Shown here: piece by piece, positions 1 to 10,672 of the stretch | Layout of the letters: each line of letters opens with the position of its first letter | Numbering within the stretch: the first letter of the stretch is position 1 | DNA from: Perkinsus chesapeaki | Lineage: Eukaryota; Perkinsozoa; Perkinsida; Perkinsidae | Length of the DNA: 64,000 nt | Direction: 5' to 3' | NCBI GenBank assembly: GCA_013115145.1 | Contig: JAAPAO010000014.1 | Coordinates: 1-64,000 of the forward strand | Position numbers and translations under genes: made by a program | The notes under the pieces: model-generated | What the model saw: only the letters and a program-made list of their open reading frames with translations | Databases searched by the model: none | What the model was told of the DNA's origin: nothing

Positions 1-768
1 ACTTCCCTAACAAAAACATGAATTTTGCGTGCATTTTTAAGCTGCGGTTTCTAAGAATGTGTCGCACCGATTTAGCACAAATTTTTCAATTACTCACTAC
101 TGACAAGGAGTTTGGCTCTAAAACTTGGAGGATATACTTATTTTGGCTAGGGAACATATCCTTGAGGTGATCGTTGATGAGTACACCTTAGTTGTTCTTA
201 AACCCTTGAAAAACACGAGTTGATAAGAATTTGACGCGCAGTGTATATAACTTAGTGCTTTGTTGCGTTATGACTAAAGGAACGGTAGAACACTGCAATG
301 CAGTGTCGATTGCCGCTTACCGATGTCGGGGAGTGAGGCCGAATTTTTTTATATCGTGCACAAACTCATTGACGAGAGATCGCAGGACTAATCTCATCAG
401 AGAAAGCGGCTCAGGGAGGATTCCTATTTGATGAAATTCGACCCGAACAAGTTCATATAAGTTTTCTTACTAATCTGTTACTCTTACTAGTCCGGTTCAT
501 GTTAAAATCAGTAAGTTTCAATGCACGCAAGCCTATTCAGAGAATGGAGACGAAAATGAAGCGGCTTGAGACGACTCGGAAAGAATATAATATCTCAATG
601 CTCATCCTAGCATAAATAGGAAGAATGGTGTTCATCACGTAATCTTAAAGTGACTAGGTGATTGAACTACTAAAGGTTCTTGAGTACCACGGTAGACTAG
701 CACGAGAGATGATAAGTTCACAGTTGCTCATCATCCAACCCACAAATGATAGCACTAAGAGCTGTTGT
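1..768. other. Intergenic, no supported gene
   Basis: Only short open frames with no recognisable family and no exon chain that keeps phase across GT-AG boundaries. It lies downstream of the minus-strand gene that ends at 769, so part of it is probably 3' flank. Confidence 0.5.
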
Positions 769-2586
769 TCACTTCACATGAATCGGACCTGTTTTCCAAA
801 TTACGTAGCGTGGACTCCATGTATGCTGCCAAAATATAACATTCACCCAAAACAGGAGATCGAATCCAGAACTCCACTCCCAGGTTCCCATAAATATGTC
901 ATTAGTGGTTGTGGTAATATCCAGTCCAAGCCCAAATCCAACGACCAAGAATGACACGATGAGCATAACCGTACCCGAGATAGCGGTGTTTCTTCTCACC
1001 GTGGCCGTAATGGCACCTTGGAGTACCAGATCCCCAATATCACCAATAATAGGCAAGGCGACACCGGCGACGAGTGACATGCTAACACGAACGTCGATAA
1101 CACGCCCTTGTTGTGTAACATTTTGTACCCTGGCGCGACCGTCCATACAAATCCCAGCCCACAGCTCGATGCCCGAACCCAGCTTCCAAAGAACGACGCA
1201 GCCTTGAGCTTGCAGAGCCAGGTCGATATCTATCAAATTATTGTCGGTATCGAAATTGAGTTGAGCAATCAGCTGAAGCCAGAGAGTCCTTTTTGGGTCA
1301 TTGATATCAACAATCTTTAAACCAGCATTCACTGATAGATCGCGTATACCTCTGATAGCATCAGCAACTTCCACGAACAAACAATAATTGTACTTTTCCG
1401 GAGCCTCTTTGCACCCGGTAGGGTAAACTAGGTTGAGGAGGACTAGAAGTTGGCGTGGGCGATCAGCGTTGAAGTAAGCATATGCTGCCGTATCCTTTTC
1501 GATGGTAAAATAGTCTATATGATCTTTATCGATAGCATTTCCACGTAACTGCCTCACTTCAAGCCAGTTGCAGACTTTACCATTTTCAAAATATCTCCGG
1601 TTTTCCTCCGAGGTAGGATGAGGCACCATACTATTCATATAGAACTTACCAACAGGAGGAACGGAGTCAGAATTAGAGTCACGCAGCAGGCTTGTACTTC
1701 TGATCTCATAACGCTGGAGAATATCTTCTCTGATGCTGGCTGAGGGACCACCGAGAAGTTCACTGACCTCAAATTTGACGAACTCAGCCTGCTGATGTAG
1801 CTGATTCTTGCAAGTATTAACTGCATCTGATCTCACGGGATAGTCATTTTCATCTGTATAAAGATACCAACGATTAGGACCAACACCAGAGTGACACAGA
1901 GCGGAATGGTTGAACTTGGTCTCCTTGTCGAACTCTCCAACAGTTTTAGTCCATCTTTTCAAATCACGATTCTGCGTAGTCACATTCTTGTCGAAAACCC
2001 AGCCGTCGTGTAGGATAGCCTCTTCCGTCCACACGGCCTTGATCTGCGCCATGCTGGGATCAGCCTCACCATTAGCGAGTAGGATGGCTTGATTCTCGAG
2101 CAGCTGCTCAACCTGACTATGACTAGCAGTCTCAGTCGTCAAAAAGTATTGATAGGGATAGCTTGGCATTGCAGTAACAGTGTAACGGGCACCATCTTCC
2201 ACGGTTACTTCTTGAATCATCGATAATGTCTTGTAGTCCATTCCAGGCAGTACAAGACCTCTAGTCTCTTGGTCTGGGGATAACCAGCAAGGTAGAGCGT
2301 CCTTTCTGTGATCCTTGAGGCCAAGATCACAGTAGGTAGTAACATTGACGACGAAGCGAATGGAAGAACCATATATTTCAAGGGGCTTCACCCACACCAT
2401 GAAAAGGAAGTCGAGGAGCACACGAGGATGGTAAACTTTCATTGAAAGTAAGGGTAACAGCTGAAATAATAGGTATACTTGCTCTGCCATGGGGCTCGAG
2501 GATACAAAGAGGGTCTCCAGAAAGCTATCGCTACAGCCTGCCAGTTCGCTAAGAGCGCTGCGCCCCGAGTGGAATTCGGGTGTCAC
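769..2586 (-). CDS. Large single-exon protein of unknown family, probably secreted or membrane-anchored
   Basis: I do not recognise the family. The frame is open for 605 codons without an intron. A second methionine at residue 33 (MAEQVYLLFQLLPLLSMKV) begins a leucine-rich stretch that could be a signal peptide or anchor, so the true start may be there instead of at residue 1. The centre is soluble-looking with scattered cysteines (for example CHSGVGPNRW and CKNQ). A hydrophobic segment near residues 540-565 (SGTVMLIVSFLVVGFGLG) looks like a transmembrane helix and is followed by a short tryptophan-rich tail. Length and codon use suggest a real gene. The nearest downstream minus-strand gene is the LRR gene starting near 7350. 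Function is unknown. Confidence 0.7.
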   Translation of the reverse strand: MTPEFHSGRSALSELAGCSDSFLETLFVSSSPMAEQVYLLFQLLPLLSMKVYHPRVLLDFLFMVWVKPLEIYGSSIRFVVNVTTYCDLGLKDHRKDALPCWLSPDQETRGLVLPGMDYKTLSMIQEVTVEDGARYTVTAMPSYPYQYFLTTETASHSQVEQLLENQAILLANGEADPSMAQIKAVWTEEAILHDGWVFDKNVTTQNRDLKRWTKTVGEFDKETKFNHSALCHSGVGPNRWYLYTDENDYPVRSDAVNTCKNQLHQQAEFVKFEVSELLGGPSASIREDILQRYEIRSTSLLRDSNSDSVPPVGKFYMNSMVPHPTSEENRRYFENGKVCNWLEVRQLRGNAIDKDHIDYFTIEKDTAAYAYFNADRPRQLLVLLNLVYPTGCKEAPEKYNYCLFVEVADAIRGIRDLSVNAGLKIVDINDPKRTLWLQLIAQLNFDTDNNLIDIDLALQAQGCVVLWKLGSGIELWAGICMDGRARVQNVTQQGRVIDVRVSMSLVAGVALPIIGDIGDLVLQGAITATVRRNTAISGTVMLIVSFLVVGFGLGLDITTTTNDIFMGTWEWSSGFDLLFWVNVIFWQHTWSPRYVIWKTGPIHVK

Positions 2587-3656
2587 GTACGGTATCAGCG
2601 GTACGGTGCCCGTACTAGGCGGAAATATGTTAGGATCTATGGTCTGCTAGGTACTGCCTAGGATTTGAATCATGTGTTTATTCGACTTGGCTGCGAATGT
2701 CATGTTTATCCCACAACCCGACGACCCAAACTGGACCAGACACCATCACGGTGTCACCGCGCACCGGGCAATCTGCATGCTATGTGTGACGCCTTTGGAA
2801 CCGGCCCCGTTTGATTATCCAATTTTGATTATTGCACACACTTGGAATATTGGGGTCCTCATCAAAGCTCAAAGTCATCGAGGAAGCGTAATCGGCAAAA
2901 CGGTATGGACACGTGAAATTGGGGTGACAAAAGCGAGCAACCACCTCGGCGAAATTCCGTAAGCTCAGGGTTACCTGGAATTGTCAAAGCCATGATGTGG
3001 TCTACACTTGCAGTCCATATTCACAAGGAAGCTCACTATGAAGCAATAGTCGCCTGACAAAACGAACTTCCTCACGAGCGATGCATTCTTCCCTTCGAAA
3101 GGTTTACATTGCTCTGCGCTTCGCAAATTGTATGCAGACCTGTTTGATACCGAGAGTGGGAGCCTACTTAGCTATCGACGCGGAGCAGCAACCCACTATG
3201 TCTCGTTTAGTGTGGTTCATCTCTCAAAACAAAGATCTAGGGTGGAGGCTTGATGCTAGTACTGCAATCCGTGGTAAGCTCCTTCACTTGAACATCTCGT
3301 TCAGCATGTGGCAACATTGCCGTACTCTGTACAGTACGGACCAATCCAGTGTACGTTGTACAGAAACCTCGCCTCAAAGCTGTGGGAATACCACATACTC
3401 ACCGAAAGCTGCTTAGAAATAACTGGAACATTTCAGTACTTCAATTCTTGCAAGTAACCTCAAGGTAACTTATCACTTTGGCACTCGTGTTTCGTAGGAA
3501 AGCGAACTTCTAACGTCAACCCGATTTTCCGTTTTTTTCGACTTTCCACCACTCCACTCCGATCGTAGCCGTACAATGACATTGCTATACGACTATCTCT
3601 GACGCTCCCGGAAAAAGGTCTAATCTCGCGAGATGCTTCATAGTTCGTACCTATCA

Positions 3657-3800
3657 ATAGAATATAATATTATTAACAATTAAATAAATACATTATAAAC
3701 TAATACAATATATGATAAATTAGCCATATTAAATAATTAGATATAAATAAGTTAATCATATTATAACTATTCTTATATAAATATACAATCAAATATACAG
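3657..3800. other. AT-rich island
   Basis: About 145 bases almost entirely A and T, with many TATA, TTATAA and AATTA strings, set in sequence of mixed composition with abrupt edges on both sides. It has no open frame. It could be a replication or matrix-attachment element, or a fragment of organelle DNA inserted in the nucleus; the sequence alone does not decide. Confidence 0.5.
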
Positions 3801-4481
3801 TTTCGGCCGAGTTAGCTCATCACGGGCTTGACGTTATCCGCGATTGATACGCAGTCATTTGATCTGCTCTCTAAGGGAGCTTCTTTTCTGCCTCATCGTC
3901 AAGTACAAATTGCCACAGAACACGCACAGTTAGCTCTCACCAGCCTCTGTGCGGGCGGAATTCTAACTGTCTATGGTTCACTGGGACTTTCCCATCCGCT
4001 GGGTGCCAGTCTGAGGGATGGCCTCGAGTCTAACTGCTCCGCTGGTAAGGCTAATAACTTTCGAGTTCATAACGCGGTTCTAGCCCGAGCTAAGCTTACA
4101 TCTCGAGTGAGCAAGGCAAGTGTGGATTTAGTACTGATAGATATCCACCTCGCTACTACTGTATTTTGTATTCTGTGTACTTGATTTTGTAAGTATTTCT
4201 TGACGAGTATGATACTTTGCAGCGGACAGTAGTATCACCAGTCACCTTGCCAGTCTGCTTTAGTTATATTCAGTGGCTCTGTCGCCGCTTCCCTCTCTCA
4301 GAGAGGCTCTCTGAGGGATCACTAGGTAGCATTGATTCAGCTGGGGGAAGTATCAGTTGTGTTAGATCAAATAACGGGACTCTGAAGGAAGGTCGAATGA
4401 ACCTTAACACCTTGACCATATGAAGAATTTGCGTTACCCAAGTTTCGTGTAACTGATTTGGATCACATTTTTGAATGGTGG

Positions 4482-4861
4482 CTTACCATTGGTAAGATAT
4501 GGTGGTAACAGGGGAAGTGAAGTGGAATTCGCGTTAGGCGACTTAATGGGTTCACGTGTGGCTTCCCCTGTGCGGTAAGCGGTTACCGCTAGCAATATAA
4601 GTGGCTAGCGCGACTCTATGTGGCTTACCAATGGTAAAGCCACATAGAATGCGAGAGTATGCACTAATTACATAGCGTTAGGAATATACTTTCATGTGTG
4701 GTCTTCACTAAAGTGATTATCATGGACTGAGAATGTGACTCTATGTGGCTTTCATTTTTAAGGTAGTTCACAGAGTTGATGTTGCTTCAACGATGCGAAC
4801 TGCCCAAGTTTGTGAATCGTATTAGCTTGCACATCATAAGCTAGCGGCGGTAGTCTACCGC
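4482..4861. repeat. Cluster of short perfect inverted repeats sharing GGTAA/TTACC-like stems
   Basis: Read directly: a 7-1-7 palindrome at 4482-4496; 7-bp arms with a 4-nt loop at 4572-4589; 7-bp GCTAGC-containing arms at 4588-4610; a long hairpin at 4615-4648 with about 16 paired positions; and another 7-1-7 palindrome at 4847-4861. Most stems contain GGTA and TACC. The string ACTCTATGTGGCTT also recurs near 4738. No coding frame covers the cluster. Confidence 0.65.
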
Positions 4862-5303
4862 TATGGGCGATGAGTATCGTCCGGTCGCTCCAATTTCGAA
4901 CCTCTGAGTTTCAATGGTGAAATACTCCAACACCTTTGACTGTGCATCACACGGCAAGCGCTAACTTAAGCAACACCACAATGTGCTTGAGTACCGTAAA
5001 GGAAGCTAGCTTACTAGTCTCTACACATCATCAGTCCATGTCATGCTACTATTAAAAACACGATGCAGCACAGAAGAGCCGTCGTTATTGTGTACCTCCT
5101 GCAGGAGAATGTCAGTGCATAGATTGCCGAGCCCCGGAGACACCGAGAGCTGGTGTAGCTGAAAGAGACGACTGGGAACTAGAAATTACATGAAGAATGC
5201 CCTCCGCAGTCCTCGCAGTTTCGAAATATAAAAAAAGCAAAACGAACACACCATACTTAACAAACGTATTTGAGAAGGGAGGGAACATATGCGGGATCCC
5301 CAT

Positions 5304-7350
5304 TCAAAAGATCACCAGTTTCTCTGCCGTCTCGTCCCAGTCGTTCCAGAACCACGAAATAGTGCTCAGACGAAAATTGGAGTCTCTAATGCATTGGATA
5401 AAGATGCAAATCGCTTCGGCACAGAGAGAGTTGCGGTTCAAGTTGAGCGCCACCATGGCACAGTGTGGCTTAGAGACTGCGTGACAGAACTGCTGGATCT
5501 CTGAGGTTTCCATCATCTCGCCTGCCAAAGGGAGGGGGTATCAAAAACGTAAGCATAGAGAGAGTATGAACCCGAAAAACGGACCAGACTAGGAACGTAT
5601 GCGAAGGAGCTCAAAACAGCCCCTCACTGTACGAGTCTTAGAACTTTATGGAGGTGATAATATTAACCAGTGCAGGAGCTATCCTAACGCCCAGTAAATG
5701 GCCGATCGCCACCGCAGGTAACCATCTCACCTATGCCGTTTGCCTCCAAATTGAGGTGTGTTATCCTACAGCAGCCGGAATTTATGAACTTAGTCAACGC
5801 TCGGATACCTTGCCATTTGACATGGTTGCACCTACGGAGTGCAATGGTTGAGCATCGAAATATCTATAGTTCGACACCAGTGTCGAGTCTCGAACTTCAA
5901 GAACCGCCGACTGCTCCTTCGCTGCTCACCTCAAGTCAAGTACTGAGATCTGGTTCGACGGGTTTCTCGAGAGGGCCTCCAAGAGAAGTTCAAGAGCGTC
6001 GTCCTTAATTCGCATTTTCCCAAGGTGTCTGAAGTATCCAAATTAATCAGCTACTAGCGTAATATATGTCAGCACGGTCCGTGCTGTACGGAGCAACTCC
6101 TCTGACAGGAGCGACAGCTCTCACACTGACATGGCTACAGATGCCCCACACGTACAGGCTCCTCAGTGTCGTATTGTTTAGGAGCATACGCGCCATGTGC
6201 TCGAAGAGAAGTAACGAGTTGGTATGATTCTCCAATCGTGGATTAGATATATCTAACTTCTCTAGGCAGACTGGTTGGCCATTGGCCCGTAGGGGATCCA
6301 TCATATTAATTATATCATGGATGGCATCATAGCCCAAGTCGCACGAACCCAGTGAGAGCCTCCTTAAACCTGATGCAGGGACTATTCGGGCCATCTAAAG
6401 GTTATAGAGTACGACAGAGGTTACACAACGAAGTAATATCAGTTAAGAGCCGAGTAAACGACGACACTTCTTAGCTTATCCATGACGAACTGTTGACTTG
6501 TGGCATGAGACTCATGCAAAACCCATAGTCCCTAGCTAAGTCTCAATTCTACCTAGCCGATAAGTTCAAGCAAAGGGAACATACCAGCTTTGAAAATGTT
6601 AGGTTCATCCGACGTAGAGTTCTGAGAGTTCATTGAACGCAGCCACCTAAGAGCTGTTGATGATCTGCGAGAGCCGCATGTACTTTGCAATAGCGACCCC
6701 GGCGTCTGTTCCAATAGCATTGTCGCTCAAATCGAGCTCTCCCAACTCGCATTGTGAGTTTCTAAGAGGTACACGTGAGACGGGGTTTGATCATGAAAGC
6801 AGCAGGAAGGCACCTACTTGATAGCTTCCAATACCTTGAAAGCTCCATCCTTGCCGAGCAGGCACCCACGAAGCCTGATTAACCGTGTATTACCTACAGA
6901 TCGATTGGGACATTATGCGACGTAACACACAACAACGCACGTGTGATGAGAGATGCGACGGCCGTGCAGCCATCATCCTTGATGGGATTGTGTGACAAAT
7001 CAATAAATCCCACACTCGTGCTTGATTTCTGCAGCGCTTGGCATATCAGGAGACATTGAATGTCAGAAAGCTTGTCGCCATGTTCACGCTGGTCACCTAG
7101 AACAATGCCAGAGACGCAGAGCGCCAAATATGGACAAACCGAGCGTGCGAAAGGGGATATTCCCAGCGATAAATTATCACTAATACGTGTGGCTTCCAAC
7201 CCCACGAATAGCTGACTCCGGAATCTACAATTTATCTCACCTCGGAATCTCAGTGTTATGTCACTGTCGGTATGGCCTTCACAGGAAGTTTCAATCGCAT
7301 CGTTCACCGATTTCAGAACTGGCAGGTTATTCTCTCTACAGAGTTCGTGG
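5304..7350 (-). CDS. Leucine-rich-repeat (RNI-like) protein, multi-exon
   Basis: Several minus-strand exons carry ribonuclease-inhibitor-type LRR units: VGFIDLSHNPIKDDGCTAVA (near 7000), RLIRLRGCLLGKDGAFKVLE (near 6860), LGELDLSDNAIGTDAGVAIA (near 6700), LRRLSLGSCDLGYDAIHDII (near 6340), ALELLLEALSRN followed by ISVLDLR (near 5960), HLNLEANGIG (near 5750) and MVALNLNRNSLCAEAICIFI (near 5440). Exons end at GTGAG/GTAGG-like donors. The family serves as protein-protein interaction scaffolds; no catalytic domain is visible. The N terminus continues upstream of the frame at 7307 (about 12 more in-frame codons), and the initiator is not settled. The last exon stops at 5304. Exon borders are approximate; the LRR identity is secure. 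Confidence 0.65.
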
Positions 7351-7360
7351 TATCTTCATA

Positions 7361-8158
7361 GACATGATGGATATAGGAGTGGGATATATTCAGGGCTACA
7401 TGGAAAGCGGGTTTGATTGATCAAACTGGTTATCACGGTCCAAGGCCGGACCATCACCCGTCGTTGCAGTGTCTATTGTTTCTGAGATACGAACTATAGA
7501 GCCCCCGTTAGAGTCGGTGTGTAATCAACTGACCTTCAGCGTTATCGCCCTGAGTACTTACACCTTCTACAGTGAGAAGGGAGGGATCAGCTGGTGCCTT
7601 TTCAGGGGGGATCTCAGGAGACTGATCCGACATTTATACTTGAAATCCCAATGCTGCGTAGTAATGTTAATACGAATTCTTCGGTCTGGCCTGGCCTTGC
7701 AACTTGCAAGTCAGACACCTAGGCTAGCAGTTCGATGAACCGTAATATCGAACACAGAATGTTGTTGTGTAGGTACAGGTCCGACACCTAAGTCGCGCAG
7801 CTGAGCTGTTACTGATGTAGGTTTGCAGCGAATGTACCTATTCGAATTGTTGAGCCAGTTCAAAGCTCTCTTGGTCCCTACTAGGGACTCCCTAGGGACT
7901 CCCTAGGGAGCGGCGACTGACCGATCCATCAACGAGGGGCGCAGCGATATCAAGCAACATGAGACGGCCTCTTCAATGATACAGCTCGTCATGGAGAGAT
8001 TTTGACACAGAGTTTAGCACGGACGAAACAGCTTCTGAAGCGCATGGCGGCAGACATCATTATCAGGCTCAGCTTAACTTATAGCCCGACGGCAGACTTA
8101 TAAGATTCGCTACGCTCTTGGTGATGGGCTACTGCATGGAAACCATTGAGAATTCCAT
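7361..8158. other. Intergenic; short tandem CTAGGGACTCC repeat
   Basis: No gene seen between two minus-strand genes. At 7881-7910 an 11-bp unit (CTAGGGACTCC) occurs nearly three times and creates the palindrome CTCCCTAGGGAG. Confidence 0.5.
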
Positions 8159-10672
8159 CTACGCTTGTGGCGTTAAGAATGGCCTCGGCCACAGCAGGGC
8201 ACTCTCGCGCAAGCTCATCGACAACCTAAAAATCAAACAGCATCTCGGCGAACTAGAACTAGTGATTATTAGCATAGCAGTGCTTACCAGCAAGAATATC
8301 CATTTACCAACGCCATTTCCATGCCAGGCTACAGGTAGCCTATATTCGCTACCGCTAAGCCTTCGGCGGATTTCGCAGCCCCGAATATCATAGAGCCCGA
8401 GGGTTTCATTGAAGAGGCCAAAGTCGTCGCTGATAGTGCAGCATGGCTGTTGTGCACAAGGGGGCTTCCAGCCGTCCGGACATGCCACTGGGACGGTTTC
8501 GATAAAGTTACCGAACATGACTTGGTGATAATCTAATGCAATCAGCTGAGAGTGGCTCCAGTAATACTCGAAGAAAAGCCTTTGATCGGATTTGAAGTCC
8601 GAAGAATTGGCGAAGTTGATGACCCAGATAAGCATACTTATCAATGCTGACCTCTCCCCAATATAGGCACCAGCATTGAGGAAGCGACTGTTCGTTGGAG
8701 CTTTGGGAAATCGACCGATTTCTTCCTCGTTGCATTCATTCGCCCCGCCCCAGCCACATAGCTGTTCGGTCGACATGACAATGGGTTTGTCGAATGCGGC
8801 GAAAAGTCTTTTGATGTACTCATCAGGAGCGAACTCTTTGCCATTAGAGACAGAAGCTAAGTCGTTGAATACAACGTCCATGCCATCAACCATCATATAT
8901 AAGGTATCATCTGGAGGTTGAGCTTCCAGATAGTTCAGATAGGATTTCACCCGCACATTCATACCACTCCACTGCGCGCCACTCAGTTCAGCACATGTAT
9001 TGATGATATCAATAGGGGACGTCACTTGAACTAACCGAAATACGGGCAGATCAGCTACTGTCTGGTCCTGATCGGTCACACAGGTCACAGCTTTCACAGC
9101 GCCCTTCTGCCGAAATAACGGTTGCGGCCGCGGTTTCCGCAGGGTCTGCTGTAGGCGGACATACCACCAAGTTTGCATATGCAGGAACGAGGACTGTAGC
9201 TTCGCCGCAAAGGCTCGGGCCTCCTTAAGGTCGCGCTCAAGCTGTGATGATTCCTCCTGCGTACTGCTAGTCTTCGAAGTATCTTTCCCGTTCAACAAGA
9301 TACGCGTGGCATCACTGGTCCCTTCCATGATATTGGCGTCCGCATCAAATCCACGTTTCCCGTGTATTATAGGGTAGGCTCGTCGGGCGATGTAGTCCGC
9401 AATTGGTTTCTTGTATTCACTGTTCTTTACTTCAGGTGTTAACCAAAGATATTCTTGAATGACTGTACGGTCTAGGAAGGGGTACCGGGCTTCTATGCCG
9501 AAAGCACCCGCCACCATTTCTTCTTTCATCAAGTAATCACGTTGCGTTCCCATAAAGAAGGACTGCCAAGGGAATATGTCCCCAAGACTATCCGGGAACA
9601 GTCCACCAAAATCGCTGTGGGGGAAAATGCGGGTACCATTGAAACCATAGTCGCTAATGGTTTCATCTGCACCCGTGCCGCTTAAGTACAGAGAACGCCC
9701 CTCTTCCCGAGCTAGTTCACATATAAACGCCAACCCAGAGGCCGCCGGATCATCACCCATCATACCGATTCTCCCCCTTTGTGAGTATCTAAATGGTTCG
9801 CCACGCTCTTGCAAAATGCTATGGCTATTATCCAGCTCTCGCTCCGTTAGGATAAAGAGGCTGGAGTCTGATACGTTTCGACTGTATTGTGCTCGAGCTT
9901 CTAGAATAGCCAAATCCTCTTGAGAGAAGATTGAATAAGCTGCATGTGGCAAGCCGATGCTCACCAAAGCAGCTTGAATGGCGCCACTATCATAGCCGCT
10001 GGAAAGGCCTAGGAAGGCTGTCCCGGCTCTCGCATAACGGACCCGTTTTTGAACGGCGGCAGTGAAGGCACGATCCCAGCTCAACGTGTCCGTTTTGAAC
10101 TGCCGCAAGTCGAACTCGAACGTTGGACCCAGATATCTCTCATGGCATCCACCTTGTAACGATATCTCAAGGACAGTGTTGGGAAGGACTTGGCGTGAGT
10201 CCAGCTCTAGATGTGTCAGAGAGGATTGGTAAGTAGCCACATGAACTCCACGAGAGTCACATGCATAACTTAGCGGTTTTGTACCGAAAGGATCGGAGGC
10301 GAGCACAACGACTGCTCTTGAGAAGTCGTAAATAGCTATGGCGAACTCGCCGTCAAGAAGTCTGGCGAATAAAGGTGCACCATACGTTTTATAGAGCGAG
10401 AGTAGAATCTCCCCATCACTGAGGCATGCGGGACACAAGTCTTTATAGTTATAGATCTCGCCGTTGAACACCGCCGCTATGGCCTGATCATCTGATAGGA
10501 ATGGCTGCCGCGTTAGAGGTCCAGTCATATGGAGAAGGTCGTGAATGAAGACATAATCGCCGATCCGGACCTCCGAATGATGGTCGGGGCCTCTGTAACG
10601 TTGACGCTCAGATACTTGAGAAAGATCAAATATCAAGGATAGAGTGGCAGCCACGACCAGGAAGCTGCACAT
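8159..10672 (-). CDS. Asparagine-synthetase-like (class II amidotransferase + ATP-pyrophosphatase) fused to PLOD-type glycosyltransferase
   Basis: An 837-residue single-exon frame. Residues 1-190 match the class II glutamine amidotransferase of AsnB: Cys2 directly after Met, RGPD near 27, NGEIYNY at 70, SDGE, and LDGEFAIAIYD. Residues about 200-440 match the synthetase domain: SSGYDSG at 224-230 in place of SGGxDSS, SGTGADE, and EARYPFLD. A charged linker (about 450-500) leads to a domain like the glycosyltransferase of procollagen lysyl hydroxylases: DGMDVVF with Asp596 and Asp599 as the metal-binding DxD-like pair, STEQLCGWGG, SRFLNAGAYIG, DQRLFFEYY and WHGNG (His784). Known AsnB enzymes transfer glutamine nitrogen to an acyl-adenylate; PLOD glycosyltransferases transfer glucose in the secretory pathway. 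The arginine expected in the HxRL glutamine-binding motif is replaced (IHDLLHM). The N terminus is hydrophobic enough to pass for a signal peptide, which would conflict with a catalytic Cys2. The joint function is unknown. Confidence 0.85.
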   Translation of the reverse strand: MCSFLVVAATLSLIFDLSQVSERQRYRGPDHHSEVRIGDYVFIHDLLHMTGPLTRQPFLSDDQAIAAVFNGEIYNYKDLCPACLSDGEILLSLYKTYGAPLFARLLDGEFAIAIYDFSRAVVVLASDPFGTKPLSYACDSRGVHVATYQSSLTHLELDSRQVLPNTVLEISLQGGCHERYLGPTFEFDLRQFKTDTLSWDRAFTAAVQKRVRYARAGTAFLGLSSGYDSGAIQAALVSIGLPHAAYSIFSQEDLAILEARAQYSRNVSDSSLFILTERELDNSHSILQERGEPFRYSQRGRIGMMGDDPAASGLAFICELAREEGRSLYLSGTGADETISDYGFNGTRIFPHSDFGGLFPDSLGDIFPWQSFFMGTQRDYLMKEEMVAGAFGIEARYPFLDRTVIQEYLWLTPEVKNSEYKKPIADYIARRAYPIIHGKRGFDADANIMEGTSDATRILLNGKDTSKTSSTQEESSQLERDLKEARAFAAKLQSSFLHMQTWWYVRLQQTLRKPRPQPLFRQKGAVKAVTCVTDQDQTVADLPVFRLVQVTSPIDIINTCAELSGAQWSGMNVRVKSYLNYLEAQPPDDTLYMMVDGMDVVFNDLASVSNGKEFAPDEYIKRLFAAFDKPIVMSTEQLCGWGGANECNEEEIGRFPKAPTNSRFLNAGAYIGERSALISMLIWVINFANSSDFKSDQRLFFEYYWSHSQLIALDYHQVMFGNFIETVPVACPDGWKPPCAQQPCCTISDDFGLFNETLGLYDIRGCEIRRRLSGSEYRLPVAWHGNGVGKWIFLLVSTAMLIITSSSSPRCCLIFRLSMSLRESALLWPRPFLTPQA

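Larger units (their letters stand above)
2587..5303. other. Gene-poor intergenic block with hairpin cluster and AT-rich island
   Basis: About 2.7 kb with only short, unrelated open frames in all six frames. Two structural features stand out and are listed separately: an AT-rich tract at 3657-3800 and a group of short inverted repeats at 4482-4861. I see no gene I can defend here. Confidence 0.5.

Noticed and set aside
2672-4423. Several plus-strand frames of 66-118 codons
   Set aside because: No family resemblance, no consistent splice chain, and the composition does not shift as in neighbouring genes.
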